From contig JAVJAP010000214.1 of NCBI GenBank assembly GCA_034770075.1, forward strand, positions 2,604,001-2,668,000: 64,000 nucleotides of DNA, read 5' to 3'. The first letter of the stretch is position 1, and each line of letters opens with the position of its first letter. This DNA is from Aralia elata. Lineage: Eukaryota > Streptophyta > Magnoliopsida > Apiales > Araliaceae. The translations under genes were made by a program, and so were the position numbers. The notes under the pieces are model-generated. The model made no database searches. It was not told the origin of the DNA and saw only the letters and a program-made list of their open reading frames with translations. This document shows, piece after piece, positions 9,557-22,510 of this stretch.

Positions 9557-12500
9557 TGCGACGCCCCCAAATTCGGGTCTCCAAATACCTGGATCCGGTC
9601 ATCACGATCCAATACATCATTCACCTCCAACAACATACATTGACTAAAATGCAGAAATAAACATATGTTGTTCATTAGAAAGGTGTTACTAGTCCCAGAA
9701 TACAATAACCTTAAGTACTGAACACAAATCCATACCCCAAATAACTGTCAGGGTTTAAATTACATTAATAGTAATTAACTACACATAGAATGAAATCAGC
9801 TACGTGAAGTCTATCACTTCATCTTTTCTTTCCCTTTGCTCTTCCCTGATGTCTCGGGTTTAGCTGCAATGGAGTCATGATATAGCAAAGGTGAGCAACG
9901 AGTTTGCTCAGCAAGTTTAAAGTACAACAATAAAGGATATATCATGATGAAGGGAATATAGAAAGAGAATTCAACAATATAATTATCAGAAGCAAGAATA
10001 ATAAATGCTTTTAGAACAATTGATAGTCAAGTAGACTTTGAACAATAACTTCCAAAGGAGTCAATAGCTAGTTGACCCTCTGGTTACTGGCTACAGAATA
10101 AGTACTTGAGGGGATCAGCCTCGCGTATGCTATGTGTATGCATAACATTTAACTCTACTGTTTGTACCTTATATACGGTACCTGGGGTACTCCCCTATAA
10201 TAAAATGGGTGTCCATTTAGTCTAAGAATTCTTACCATCGATTGGTTCGGATAGCTTTTATAAATTTTCACATACTTGCCTGACCGAACAAGGGTTCAGA
10301 CTTAATCATGAATAGTTCGTAAATTTCGGAACTTTAATAAATGTACGAATTCAAATGCATCGAATGCGATTGTCAATAATATCATAGATGTGGAATAACT
10401 GTAAATTAATTAAACCACTTAAGCATTCTTAGAATAAAATTTCAAACTACAATACGATAGTAGCCTGCTCGAATGAAAAGAACTTGCAACAGTTAAAGTT
10501 TCGATATAAAGGACTTGCTCAATGTAAAAGTTGAGTAAGATGAACTTGCCTGTTTGCTCAGCTACAGATAAATTTTAGCTTTAATTAATTGATCTTGAGT
10601 GACCTATCATTGGATAAAGTCGACTTATCAATTAATATGGCATAGTTGTATATTGGCACACCTTACTATATCATTTATTTAGCAGGTAACAATTCTCCAT
10701 CTACATTTAATTACTATTTAACATTAGCTAAACAGAAATTAATGACCTTTAGCTATTAAAATAGTGGTAGCTAATCATGATTACTATTCTTCGATTTCTC
10801 AGATTTATTACCCTTATCTGTCTCTAAATATGGGTTAACAATCCTTATTTACCATTTATGAAATAATAAATTTATCATGATTTAATAGCAACTAAATAAT
10901 AGTTGATCACTTATTTTATTTTATTGCGCTTAATTACTATTTACCTTAGGGGTAATTGAGTGATTATTAATCTTGTTCCTTACTTAACATATTAATTCTA
11001 CACACACTTAGTTATTATTTAATATTAATTAACTAATCCTTAAGTATTTATCATCTTTATTTATTAAGGGCCAAAAATAATTAACTTATTAATCTCCCTC
11101 GTACTTAGTCATTATTTCATTAATGATTAAGAAATTGTTATCCTTATCAGCTTTATTCATACCTAATTATTATTAATATTAATTAGATATTATTATCTTT
11201 ATTTATTATTAAAAAATAATTACTTTATTACTTTTATTCACACTTAATTATTATCTAATACTAAATAATAATTAAATATTTATTGTTTATTGATAATTAA
11301 CTTTATTCATACATAATTATTTTTCAATAACAATAATTACATATTAATTATCTTTATTTATTATTTATTGGTAAATAATAAATAATTAATTTATTAATTT
11401 TATTAGTTAGTTAAAATAACTAGTTAATTCCCCAAGTGCATTAATTGCTCATTTTAATGACCAACAGTTAAGCCAAAGATTGCACATTTGATCAACAGCT
11501 AACCCCAGTGAGTTACACAACCTATTCGAACAAAACAGTTCAGTTATTGTATAACACTACTCAGTTAATAGTTCTATGCTGCCAAAATCCACAATCACAA
11601 TTATATTCAACTCCTGCAATTTCATTCCAAACTGACCGAAGATTTTTACCCAACATTGTAGGCAAAAAATTCTAAATAGATTATAACAATACTGATTTCG
11701 AATTCAGTACCATCCCAAATAGAAAAACAAGGAAAACCAAGATTAATCTAGCCATTATACCCATCATCTACTGGGCATCCCAAAATTCTAGGCCTAAATA
11801 CAGCACAAAATTGGTTGCTAGAACCTTTAAGGTTCATCGCAACAGATTCCCAAATCAAACCATACAATACCATACACTGTATAATATAACCAATACCAAC
11901 ACAGAACAATCGTCAATACAAATCTAAGTACACAAGAAAGAAATTTATACAAAACCCAATACAGAGAACCATCACAGCGGCTTGAGAAATCCTTGTTATA
12001 CCTTTTTGTCGATCGCATTGCAATCCTCCTTCTCCTCCCAAAATACTCGACGAATTCGGACATCCACAGCTCTGCGATCTCTCTTTTTTTTTTTTGGACT
12101 CACAAACAAAGGGATTCGACAGCTTGGTCTAGGGCAGGAGGGGTTCAATTTATAGAAGAAAATTTACCCAATTTGGTTGGGTATTACCCCAATTAGCAAA
12201 TTAAGGACCGTCGGGTAGAGGGAGGTAGCCGTCCGATTGTACCTATCAAGTCCACTGACGTCGCCGGCATCCCTCGAGCCGCGTATCTCGTCGGTCGTTT
12301 TTGCCGAATTTCTGGGACCCTTGGTCCGTGCCGCGCTTGCTCGGTCGTCGACGCCTTTCCCCGCTCCAACCGCCGGTCGCTCACGCTGCCGCCGGCGCAC
12401 GCCTGATGTCTCTCTCCCGTCAGTCGCTGGGTCTGGTTGATTGATTGAGGGCTTAGACCGCTTCTTGCTCGACTATTGATTTGAGGTGTTAGGGTTTCCC

Positions 12501-13290
12501 CTTTTTGCTCGGATGATTTCCCCCAAATTGATCGCTCGGTTGCAACTGATGTGAGGGTTAGATGGCTGGGTTTGATTTCATTAGATTATCTGATATTGAG
12601 AGGCTTGCTCGGTTAATGGTTATTGAAATCAAATAACCGGTTCCCCAAATTGATTGGATCGACCCGTTTGCTAGTGTTATAACACGACTGGTAAAAGAGA
12701 TAAGGAATGGGCTCAAATTGGGCTGGAGGGGATTTGGGCTCAACCCAATAGGGTTAGGCCGGCTGAATTGATTAGGAAAGTGGCCCAATAGAGAACTAAA
12801 AAGAAATTGGGCTCAGCCCTATTAAATTTGGGTTAATTGTAATAAAAGAAATGTGGCCCAAAAGGAATTAGAAGGAAAATTAATCCTACCCAATGATGTT
12901 GGGCCATTTAAAATAAAGAGGAAGATGGCCCAATACACTAACTTAATATTTATATTATTAGCATCTAATTTAAATAACCAACTTGATTAATTATTTAAAA
13001 TATTTATTTTAACCATAATTCTTTATTCGAATTATTTAATTCGATAATGATAAAAGTATTTATTTACTTTCTTCCCAATTTTCTTGTCAATCAATTCTTA
13101 GGGTTAACTCACTAATTGATTCAAACTATTAATGAACCCCTTTAAGGCAAAGAAAATTATTGGACCACGTATTTATATAATTAAATAAAAATACCTACAT
13201 GGATCCAATTAAATTCGTAAATATATATAAAATGAATTTTATTTATTAAAATAAATTCGATACAATGTTTAAAAATTCCTGGACATTACA
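9557..13290 (-). mobile_element. Solo Ty3/gypsy LTR (element-A family) inserted in copia gag
   Basis: 3734 bp, TGCGACGCCCCC...GGACATTACA on the plus strand, flanked by a perfect 5-bp duplication atggt (9552-9556 and 13291-13295). Homologous along its length to the LTRs of element A (33767-37759, 43815-47801) but more diverged. There is no internal region, so it is a solo LTR left by recombination between two LTRs. Minus-strand TATA at 12148-12154. It contains a long AT-rich quasi-repeat (about 10850-11420), a GC-rich stretch (12190-12440) just upstream of the TATA box, and repeated GGGCTCAACCCAAT-type motifs further up U3. Confidence 0.95.
12148..12154 (-). promoter_or_regulatory. TATA box of solo LTR
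   Basis: Minus strand TATAAAT in context TTCTATAAATTGAACC; the same element is at 36732-36738 and 46773-46779 in the element-A LTRs. Confidence 0.65.
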
Positions 13291-13592
13291 ATGGTGAGCA
13301 AAGTAGGATTGCAAGATATCAGATATCTAAGGAGCTCTTCCGATCTCGTATGACCGAGGGCACTGCCGTTGAGACTCATGTCCTTAAGATGATCAATCTG
13401 ATTGAACAACTTGGACAGCTTGAGTTCGTGATGGATGGGGAGTTATGTCAAGATTTGATGTTGCAGTCACTCCCGGACACCTTCTCACAATTTGTTGTGA
13501 ATTTTCATATGAATAAATTGGACATCAGCTTGCCTGAGTTACTTAACATGCTAAAAACTGCTGAAGGTCACTTCTCATCCAACAAGAACTAA

Positions 13593-16500
13593 GTTTTACT
13601 AGTGGATGATTCTTCCAAGAAAAGGAAGAGGCCCAAGGTATCTTTTGGAAAGAGGAAAAACAAGAAGGCTAAGGGCAAGGCGAAGAGAAAGGATAAAAAG
13701 AAACCTGATCCAAATAGCAAAGGAATTTGCTACCATTGCAATAAGTCGGGACACTGGAAGAGGAACTGCAAGGAGTTTCTTGCGGACCAAAAGAAGCTTG
13801 GAGAAGCTTTGACTTCCGATCTAGGTTTGTTCATGATTGAAATTAATTTTTTTGAAAGTCAAAATTCTACTTGGGTATTGGATACCGACTGTAGTTCTCA
13901 CATACGTAATAATATGCAGGGACTAAGCAGAAGTAGAAAGCTGAACAAGGATGAAGTCGTCCTATGAGTGGAAAATGGAGCAAAGGTTGCTACATTAGCT
14001 GTAGGAACTTATTGTTTAGCACTGCCTACGGGAAAGTCCATTAGTTTAAATAATTGTTATTATGTTCCAACACTCATTAGAAACATTATTTCAATTTCTG
14101 TATTGGATATGGATGGTTTTGATATTATAATAAAGAACAACAGTTGTTCTATTTATAATAAAAATGTTTTATATGGTGTTGGCAATTTACTAAATGGACT
14201 TTACATACTTGACTTGCATGAAAATATACTTCAAATTGAACAAACTAAGAAAAGAAAAAGAGATGATGTTAATTATACCTTTATGTGGCACTGTAGACTC
14301 GTCATATTAATGAAACAAGATTAACCAAGTTGCATAAAGATGGGCTTTTAGAGCTATCTGATTACGAATCATATCCAACTTCTGAATCTTGTCTCATGGG
14401 TAAGATGACTAAATCCCCTTTTAGTGGAAAAGGAGAAAGAGTTACAGAGTCGTTAGCGTTGATACACACAAACGTATGTGGACCTATGACAACGAATGCA
14501 CGAGGAGAATATTCTTATTTTATTACTTTCACTGATGATCATTCTAGATTTGGATATGTGTATTTAATGAAATACAAATCTGAATCGTTTGAAAAGTTCA
14601 AAGAATTCAGAAGTGAAGTAGAGAAACAAACTGGTAAGAGTATTAAGATTCTTTGATCGGATCGAGGAAGGGAATACTTAACCAATGAGTTTCTCAGTTG
14701 TCTCAAAGAAAATAGTATAATCTCATAATGGACTCCACCAGGGACGCTATAGTTGAATGGTGTATCTGAAAGGAGAAATCGAACATTGTTGGACATGGTT
14801 CGTTTCATGATGAGTTTTATCGACCTTCCAGTATCCTTTTGGGGTTATGCCCTAGAATCGGTTCCATACCTACTTAACAAGGTACCTACCAAATCCATCC
14901 CAAAGACTCCATATGAGTTATGGATAGGGAGGAAACCAAATCTTAAGCATGTTAAGACTTGCGGTTGTTTAGCTTATGTCAAAAGGTTTGAGCATGACAA
15001 GCTGAAGACTAGATCTGACAAATGTAGATTCGTGGGATACCCTAAAGAAACATCAGGGTATTATTTTTATCATTCTACTGATCAAAAGGTGTTTATTGCG
15101 AAACACGCTGCCTTCTTGGAAAAGGAGTTTATCCTTGAAGGGGTCAGTGGGAGTAAGTTATATCTCGAAGAAGTTCAAGAACCACAAAATACTACGGATC
15201 AAAGTCAGGTACCTGACCAAGTAGAAGAACCTACTGTACCACTACCTATTCGTAAATCTAGAAGCGTACCGAAGATACCTGATAGGTATGGATTCATTAT
15301 AGAGGATGATGATTTGGTACGCATCATAGATGATGATGATCCATTGACTTACGAAAAGGCTATGAGTAGTAAAGACTCAGAGAAATGGCTAGAAGCCATG
15401 AAATTCGAGATGGACTACATGTATGAAAACCAAGTATGGACTTTGGTTTCACCACCTGAGGGCATTAAGCCTATTGGGAGTAAATGGGTCTTTAAGAGAA
15501 AGACTGAAGCGGATGGCAAGGTAGAGACCTATAAGGCCCGACTGGTTGCAAAAGGTTTCAAACAAAGACAAGGAGTTGACTATGATGAAACCTTCTCACC
15601 AATAGCTATGCTCAAGTCCATTCGGATTTTGCTTGCAATTGCAGCTTATTATGACTATAAAATCTGGCAAATGGACGTGAAAACGGCCTTCCTCAATGGA
15701 GAGCTTGAGGAGAATGTATATATGATACAACCAGAGGGTTTTGTTTCAACGGTTGGAACAAACCAAGTCTGTAAGCTATAATGATCCATTTATGGATTGA
15801 AGCAAGCTTCTCAAAGATGGAACATCCGTTTTGATGAGATAATCAAAAGGTTTGATTTTATCAAAAATGAGGATGAACCTTGTGTGTACAAGAAAGTTAG
15901 TGGAAGCGCTGTTTCATTCCTTGTATTATATGTTGATGATATATTACTGATAGGGAATGATGTTCCTATGCTACAGTCGATCAAAATTTGGTTATCTAAA
16001 CACTTCTCCATGAAGGACTTGGGTGAGACATCCTATATTTTGGGGATAAAGATCTATAGAGATAGATCTAAAAGGATGCTTGGCTTGACCCAAGGAAAGT
16101 ATATTGACTCGATGCTAAAGAAGTTTAGCATGGAAGATTCCAAGAGAAGTCTCATGCCGATGAGCCATGGAATACATCTCTCCAAGAAACAGGCCCCAAA
16201 AACACTTGAGGAGAGAGACCGTATGAGTAAGATTCTTTATGCTTCAGCAATAGGATCTATCATGTACGGTATGATATGTACTAGACCAGATGTCGCTCAT
16301 GCACTTAGTGTAACGAGCAGATATCAATCGAATCTAGGAGAAGAGCACAAGAAGGCAGTGAAAAACATCCGAAAGTACTTAAGAAGAACTAAGGATGTAT
16401 TTCTTGTCTACGGTGGGTCTGAATTGAAACTAGAGGGCTATATAGACTCAAGTTTTCAAACGGACCAAGATGACAGTAAATCCGTTTCAGGGTATGTGTT

Positions 16501-16915
16501 TACCTTAAACGGTGGCGCAGTGAGTTGAAAAAGTTCCAAGCAGCAAACAGTTGCTGATTCAGTGATAGAGGCAGAGTACATAGCTGCAAGTGAAGCTACA
16601 AAGGAAGCTGTTTGGATGAAGAAGTTAATAACTGAACTTGAAGTGGTTCCTAGCATTAGAGGAGTCGTACCTTTATTCTGTGACAACACCAGAGTTGTTG
16701 CGCAGGCTAAGGAACCCAGGTCTCATCAGAAATCCAAACACGTGTTGCGGCGGTTTCATTTGATTAGAGAGATCATTGAAAGAGGAGATGTCACCCTGCA
16801 GCGTGTGGACTCTCAAGACAACATTGTAAATCCATTTACTAAAGCTTTAACACAATAGCAGTTTGATCGTCACTTAGAGAAGATGGGTATTAGATACCAT
16901 GGCGATTGGCTTTAG
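13593..16915 (+). pseudogene. pol: Copia-2 pol (protease, integrase, RT, RNase H), degraded
   Basis: Domains in order. Zinc knuckle CYHCNKSGHWKRNC (about 13731). Protease with LDTDCSSH where LDTGCGSH is usual, so the active-site glycine is lost. GAG-pre-integrase with a 1-base deletion near 14296. Integrase core with the first catalytic Asp replaced (HTNVCGP), second Asp kept (SDRGREY) and Glu kept (NGVSERRN). RT with intact YVDD (about 15926). RNase H with AEY and CDN motifs. Stops at 13965, 14654, 14726, 14750, 15779 (double), 16526 and 16856; several fit CGA or CAG or TGG changed by C-to-T deamination. The original stop was probably 16913-16915, 14 bases before the 3' LTR. Frame changes only once, so the gene was a single polyprotein. 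Confidence 0.93.
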
Positions 16916-16918
16916 TGC

Positions 16919-16929
16919 AAGTGGGAGAT
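16919..16929 (+). other. Polypurine tract, Copia-2
   Basis: AAGTGGGAGAT immediately before the 3' LTR, the usual copia second-strand primer form. Confidence 0.8.
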
Positions 16930-18712
16930 TGAAAGTAGTATGCACACAAGCCAATCATATTTGATATGATGTAGTATATACTTTGTAATCTTATTCATTT
17001 ATTAATAAAAAAATTGATTTTCTTAAAAGGCATTTTACATTATCTACATGGTGCTGTTATATTAAATGTGATAAACCCATAGTTTTGAGCAATGCTTTTA
17101 GAATCATGATGGTGATCATGCTAATGAGATCTAAATTCAAGATAGCTCACAAACTAAAATCGTTCCTAATCGTTGGATTACTAAAAAGGGGATTAGTGAA
17201 TCCGGATAGATTAGTACATACGTTGCTCGCTCTTAGGAAGAGGATGATTGATCTCATAATCATTTGTGTGGAGACACTAAAGCAAGTATGTAGGTGCTTA
17301 TTAGAGAATAAGTACACTGAACGTGGTTTGCTAAGGAATGCCTAATGGAGTTTTACTCGCCTGTCAATAGGAATTCCTCTAGTGATAGTAGTACAAGTGA
17401 TCCTTAGACTTGAGATCATTATAGTATCTTGTGTGTGATGAGTTATATTTTGACATGTCCCTTAAGACCTTTAGGGTATATCAAAGGGTATGATTTGGTA
17501 TAATTAGTTGTATATGGAGATAGGTGAATGATCAACAAAGAATCTACCTCGTCTAGTAAAAGATGTGAATGTCCTATGTGATTCGATAAATGACAATTCA
17601 GTAGTCCTTGGCCAAGACAGTGCATTTGGGAATCGAAATACATATAATTGAATAAAGTAAGACTTGACAGTAATTCCATGTCTTACATTTAATTGGGACA
17701 TTGTATGGTGGAAGGATTGAATTGTACGGTAACTATGCATTGAAAGGTTCTTTTGTGATTAATGTTGAAATCTATATTATCTGAAAAGTCGTTGATCGCT
17801 AAGGGAGCTTAGCCTTATTGTAGAATAAATATTATTTATTTAAATGAATTAAATAGTTTAATTTATTTATTTAAATATAATTAGAATTATTCTAATTGAT
17901 TTATTCACAACCGGGTTAATATGAAGAACCTAAAGGGTCACACCGCAAAAGGAAAAAAATATTTATTTAAGAAGTAAATGGCATAATTGTAATAATAAGT
18001 TATGTGTATTTAATTTAGTCTATAGAGATAGAATAAATTAAATAGTTTAATATTTATTATTCAATATTTTGAAAATATTAAATATAAATTAATAAGAGGA
18101 GTCTTATTATTATTATTATTATTACTATTACTATTATTTAATTCCTAATAGGGATTGAAATTAATAATAGAAGTACTCTCTCATGAATTCCTAATTGGAT
18201 TAGGAACATAATTAATTAAAGTAGTTTAATTATAATAGAAACCCTGATCCTAAATAGTTTAGGGAAGGATTATTCCTACATCTATAAATAAGAGGAGTCT
18301 TATCATAGATTAGGGTTACACACTTTTGTATTAGATTGTGGAGAGTACTTGCATATTCTATAGAGATAGAAACTAGGGTTTTGCCAATACCCAACTTCTT
18401 GAATACTTGTTCTTCCTTGGTGGATCACCTCTAGAGGCCAAACACTTGGGTGGCTAACGTTGTTCAAAGAAAGGAATCTCATTGGTGGAATTTGAGGAGA
18501 ACACGAAGGACTAGGAGTTGAACTTGTACTCAAGGAAGCTTTGATCTATGAGTGTATAATTCTTATTCTCTTTCTCTTTCGTTTAACTGATAATTGAACA
18601 CAAGGATAGGTCATGGTGATGGTTTGTATTAAAATTTTAAAATCCGTTTTATCACGCTTCCACCCTATTTGTATAATTGGATTGCATGCTTGCGTAATAT
18701 ACAAACCTAACA
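16930..18712 (+). repeat. Copia-2 3' LTR
   Basis: 1783 bp, TGAAAGTAGT...ACAAACCTAACA. TATA box at 18283-18290. It matches the 5' LTR with scattered substitutions and small indels (for example CCTACATCTATAAATA versus CCTAAATCTATAAATA), so the insertion is not recent. Confidence 0.93.
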
Positions 18713-20072
18713 CTTTTATCATGCTCGCATATAATTCACATAACAGTGAAAGATTTAGCAATCAACTCATGTATATCAATACATTTAAACTAGTCAACAA
18801 GTTACTAAAAGAACTTGCCTTTAATCGTTCCTCGCCAAATTATGATGGCTCATCCTTCAAATATCCTACACAATTTATTTAACAATAAAATACCAATTAG
18901 CCACTAAAAAGGCTTCATATAATGGTTTACACTATAATAATTCTTATTCCATATTGTTCACGCATTTTAGATTAATAAACGCGATTAACTCTAAAACATT
19001 TCTAGGCGTCGCGTCGTTTGAAAACGTTACGACCCTCATCATCATCAATCCTCAATGGTTTATAGAAACCCCACTCCATATCTTATAATGTTCATTTCAT
19101 TTGAATCGAAACACTATTTAAGTGTATTAACACTTTACGCGGCGTTTCGACGTTTACACGTCACACGTCTAATTTGCCTCTTTTGCATGTGCTAAGCATG
19201 CCCATACATTGGGTTACAACACTCCATAATGTTTCATTCTTATTAGAAAACTAATATTAAACAAGATTATACATACTTGTTACGCGTTACGACGCTTGCA
19301 CGCCCATACGCCAAACGTGTCTACTCGAACGCCCAAGCGACATGCATTTGCGAACGATTAGCACGCCCATTCGAATTGTCTAATACACAATGGTTAATGT
19401 TAAGCATCATTATATATCATGATGTTCATGTTTTATAACTTAGAACATCATCTTATATCGTCGGAAGCCTTACACGTGCAAACGCGCATGCCTGACGCCC
19501 TCCGATTGCCTCCAAATACACATCAGTCCTATAAATGACCAATTTAGGAATTGCTCCCAATGTCAAATATTAAATCTTATTAAAATACAGTTGTAGTATA
19601 CTCTTCCTCGTTCTAAATCATCTTGAATCATCTCAATCTGAGTTCATATGAGAAAGTTATGCCTATTTTACTAAAGGACGTCAAAGCTGACTCTGGCCTA
19701 ACTTTGGCCTGGCATATATACGCCCAAAATTTGCTTGTGACCAGTGTATATACGTCCAAGTTAGTAGCTCCGGCGTAAAGCTAGCATCTATACGCCCAAA
19801 CTCGATTTCATGCTCTGTTTTTGGTTTTCTTAACCTATCTTGCTTCTAACCACCATAACTCCTTCTCTAGACATCCAAATGAGTCTATTTCGGACTCTAT
19901 GGACTCCTAAGACATAGAGCTACAACATATCCAAAATTTAAAGCTACCCATTAACATTAACATGGCTAAATCCTAGGCCAAAGTATCAACTCATGCTCTG
20001 TTTTTTGTGTTCTTGGTGTTCTTCACCAAAATCATCACCAAATCTTTGTTTTTACATCTTTTTAATCCATTC
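18713..20072 (-). repeat. Older Ty3-type LTR sequence (host of the copia insertions), left part
   Basis: No gene. It carries the AACTTGCCT motif (18812-18820) seen at the matching place in other minus-oriented Ty3 LTRs here (10543, 21091, 34759), a CpG-dense stretch (19010-19500), and three TATACGCCCAA-like repeats (about 19716, 19747, 19788). It resumes after the nested LTR at 22911. The outer boundary is not resolved. Confidence 0.5.
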
Positions 20073-21340
20073 TGTGACACCTCCAAATCCAGGTACTTAA
20101 TTCCCACAGATTTGGTGTTCACTATCTCATTCATTCACATCTATCTACCCATAATTAAGAACAATTAAATAAACTTAAAGAAACATCTTCCCAAAATGGG
20201 TTGCATCACCAAACTATTAAACAATCAAATCCCAGGTTATCTTAACCTTAATACATCACTGCGGAATAAAACATAATTTTATACAAGTCTTTGATACAAA
20301 TAAACATCAAGTGGATAATAAATCTCTTGGTACTTTGGCATCTTGCCCTTGCCTTTACTCGTGGACGGCTCGTCCCGCTTTTCTGGCTTAGCTGCAATGA
20401 TTAGTGCAAGAGTGAGCAAACAATTGCTCACAAGTACGATAACAATAATATTTAAACGAAATGGATTTCAACTGAGGAATAATAATTTTCTGAATCTCAG
20501 TCAATAAATGATCAAAGTCTAAAAGCTCGTTAGAATATTTGATTCAAGGAAAAATAGATTTCAAGATTTAGAAATTATATCTGAGGGTCACAAGACCTCG
20601 AACTATGTCCTAGGTTAACAAGTATTTCTACTGTAACCTTTAACAGTCATATAGACTATGGACCAACATCTCGTACTCAGGGGGATCAGCCCTTTGTACA
20701 ATGTATTGTGCACAAACATTTTAACGATGTCACGTAGGTAATCCCCTATATTAGGGTTGTTCATCTCAGTTTATCGTCTGAATCCGTACCAAAAGAAACT
20801 TGGCTTGGAACAAGAATAAAAAATATTCTAAGTCTTTGAAATCGCTCATCAACTAAGGACTAGCTGAATCAATAAGGGTTTGCTAGTCTAATTCATCAAT
20901 AAAGTCAAACAATAGAAATTCTGTTCAAAGTTTGAATAACGATCAATGATCGAACAATAAACAACTGGAATAAAGCTTTAGCATTTAATCATGACAACAA
21001 CCTTGCTTGAATGACAATAAGCTAAGGTAAATATTCTTGCTCAATGATATTAAACTCGCTTTAAATGAAATAACAAGTTTGAGATAGGAAAACTTGCCTC
21101 GTGCGTAGATTACAGATTTAAACAATGCACGTTCCTTAATCACCCTATACATTTTGATTATAAAATAGTAACAATGATTAGGTATAGAACAATATACACA
21201 CTTTAGGATTTATTCTTATCCTATTTCACTTAATAGATCAAATGTCATTTGATATTCATTTTGCTTACCACTCATTATAGTATCTTATTTTTCATTAAAT
21301 ACTTTAATCTAAGCTTTAATCATGTACACGACATTATAAG

Positions 21341-21370
21341 AAAATAAAAATAAAAATAAAAATAAAAATA
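21341..21370. repeat. (ATAAA)n microsatellite
   Basis: About five tandem ATAAA/TAAAA units inside the family-B solo LTR. Confidence 0.8.
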
Positions 21371-21387
21371 TTTCAGTTACTGTTCCT

Positions 21388-21478
21388 CGCCGGGGCGGGA
21401 ATTTACTGAACAAAACGCTCGCCGGGGCGGGAATTTGTAGAACAAAAATCTCGCCGGGGCGAGACTTCGCCGGGGCAA
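21388..21478 (-). repeat. Iterated CGCCGGGGCG motif in LTR B
   Basis: TCGCCGGGGCG occurs four times in about 90 bp (near 21389, 21419, 21450, 21467), separated by AT-rich spacers. The related block CGCCCCGGCGG recurs in the other family-B LTR at 33200-33305. Confidence 0.8.
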
Positions 21479-22363
21479 AGATTCCTTTGCATTTTTCTCG
21501 TCGGGCCGAGAGACTCGACAGTCGCCTTCCCTAGCTCGCGAACCAGTGAAAACTTAGGCCAATTTTGGCCAAATTTTCCAAATTCTACCATCCAGTACAC
21601 AAACTATATATACCCAGACATCCAACATGCTAGAAAATAATTACCCAACATGTTTCTAACCACTCTAAGCATTATAAAACACATAATCAACCAATTACAA
21701 ACCCAAAATTTCACTGTTTATGAAAAATATTCATATTTTAGCCATATCAATAAAATTAAACTCGGTAACTTCATCTTTCAACCAATTAAAATCATTCTTC
21801 TTGCATTATTCTTGTTTTTCATCATATAATCATAATTAAACATCAATTAACCGATTAATAATCAAATTAAACAAAAAATTTCATACATATAGACCATACA
21901 TGGAACAAAACTCTGTAAACACCAAAAACACTATTCTAAAACTTGCTTTCATGGATTAGCACCTCTAAATTGATTATTAATCACCATATAATCATCTAAC
22001 ACATGATTACTACCAATTACACCAAGTAATTCATGTTTTAAGCAAGTAAATAATATACAAAGAACTAAAAATAAAATATAGTAAAGAGTTTATACCTCCT
22101 ATTTGCTTTGATTAATAAGGTTAACCTCCTTTGATTTGAATTTCTTCCTCCAATACCCAAACTATTCTCACAATTTCTCTCTTCTTCTTACAAATTCTCA
22201 AGCTCTGCTCTCTCTTTTCTCTCAAACTCTGATGTTCTTTCTTTCTTTCTTTCTTTACAACTGACGTAGTTTAAAAAATAAAACTGATGAAAATAAAAAC
22301 TGATACTTAATATAATAATAACGTATATTCTTTAAATTGAATCGTCAGTTATAAAATTTCAAA

Positions 22364-22510
22364 AGCCATAAGGCTTGTTTGGCAAATACTAATTAAAATA
22401 ACCCATTATTTTAACTAAAGGTCTTAAGGCCTTGTTTGGTAAAACAAAATTAAAATAACCCATTATTTCCAAACAAAGGTCATAGGGCCTTGTTTGGTAA
22501 AACTGAATTA
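22364..22510. repeat. ~59-bp tandem repeat in LTR B
   Basis: Units begin at about 22364, 22420 and 22479 with GCCATAAGGCTTGTTTGG, GTCTTAAGGCCTTGTTTGG and GTCATAGGGCCTTGTTTGG, followed by AAAATAACCCATTATTT. About 2.3 copies. Confidence 0.75.

Larger units (their letters stand above)
9245..13592 (+). pseudogene. gag: Copia-2 gag, split by a solo LTR
   Basis: Capsid/nucleocapsid polyprotein. The start is set at 9245 because the first residues (MSNSLSLCSILDANKL) match typical copia gag starts; an upstream in-frame ATG at 9206 adds only 13 residues. The first part is 9245-9556. Then comes the 3734-bp LTR plus its 5-bp duplication, and the second part is 13296-13592 with the UBN2-type gag region (LCQDLMLQSLPDTFSQF). 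The codon phase on either side matches exactly, so the insertion alone broke the gene at that point. A TAA at 13590 follows; the same frame continues into the zinc knuckle beyond it. The insertion truncates gag after about 104 residues plus LTR-encoded codons. Confidence 0.9.
5793..18712 (+). mobile_element. Copia-2: complete Ty1/copia element carrying a nested solo LTR
   Basis: Two LTRs (1779 and 1783 bp), PBS, long leader, gag, pol, polypurine tract. The total is 12.9 kb, or about 9.2 kb without the nested 3.7 kb LTR. Flanks are cttta and ctttt, a 5-bp target duplication with one mismatch. Domain order protease-integrase-RT-RNase H is diagnostic of Ty1/copia. LTR length and gag type suggest the Angela/Tork side of the superfamily (inference, not tested). 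At least nine in-frame stops and one frameshift make it non-autonomous. Confidence 0.93.

Noticed and set aside
12164..12440. Overlapping GC-rich frames on both strands
   Set aside because: They fall in a GC-rich part of the U3 region of a solo LTR; long frames there reflect base composition.
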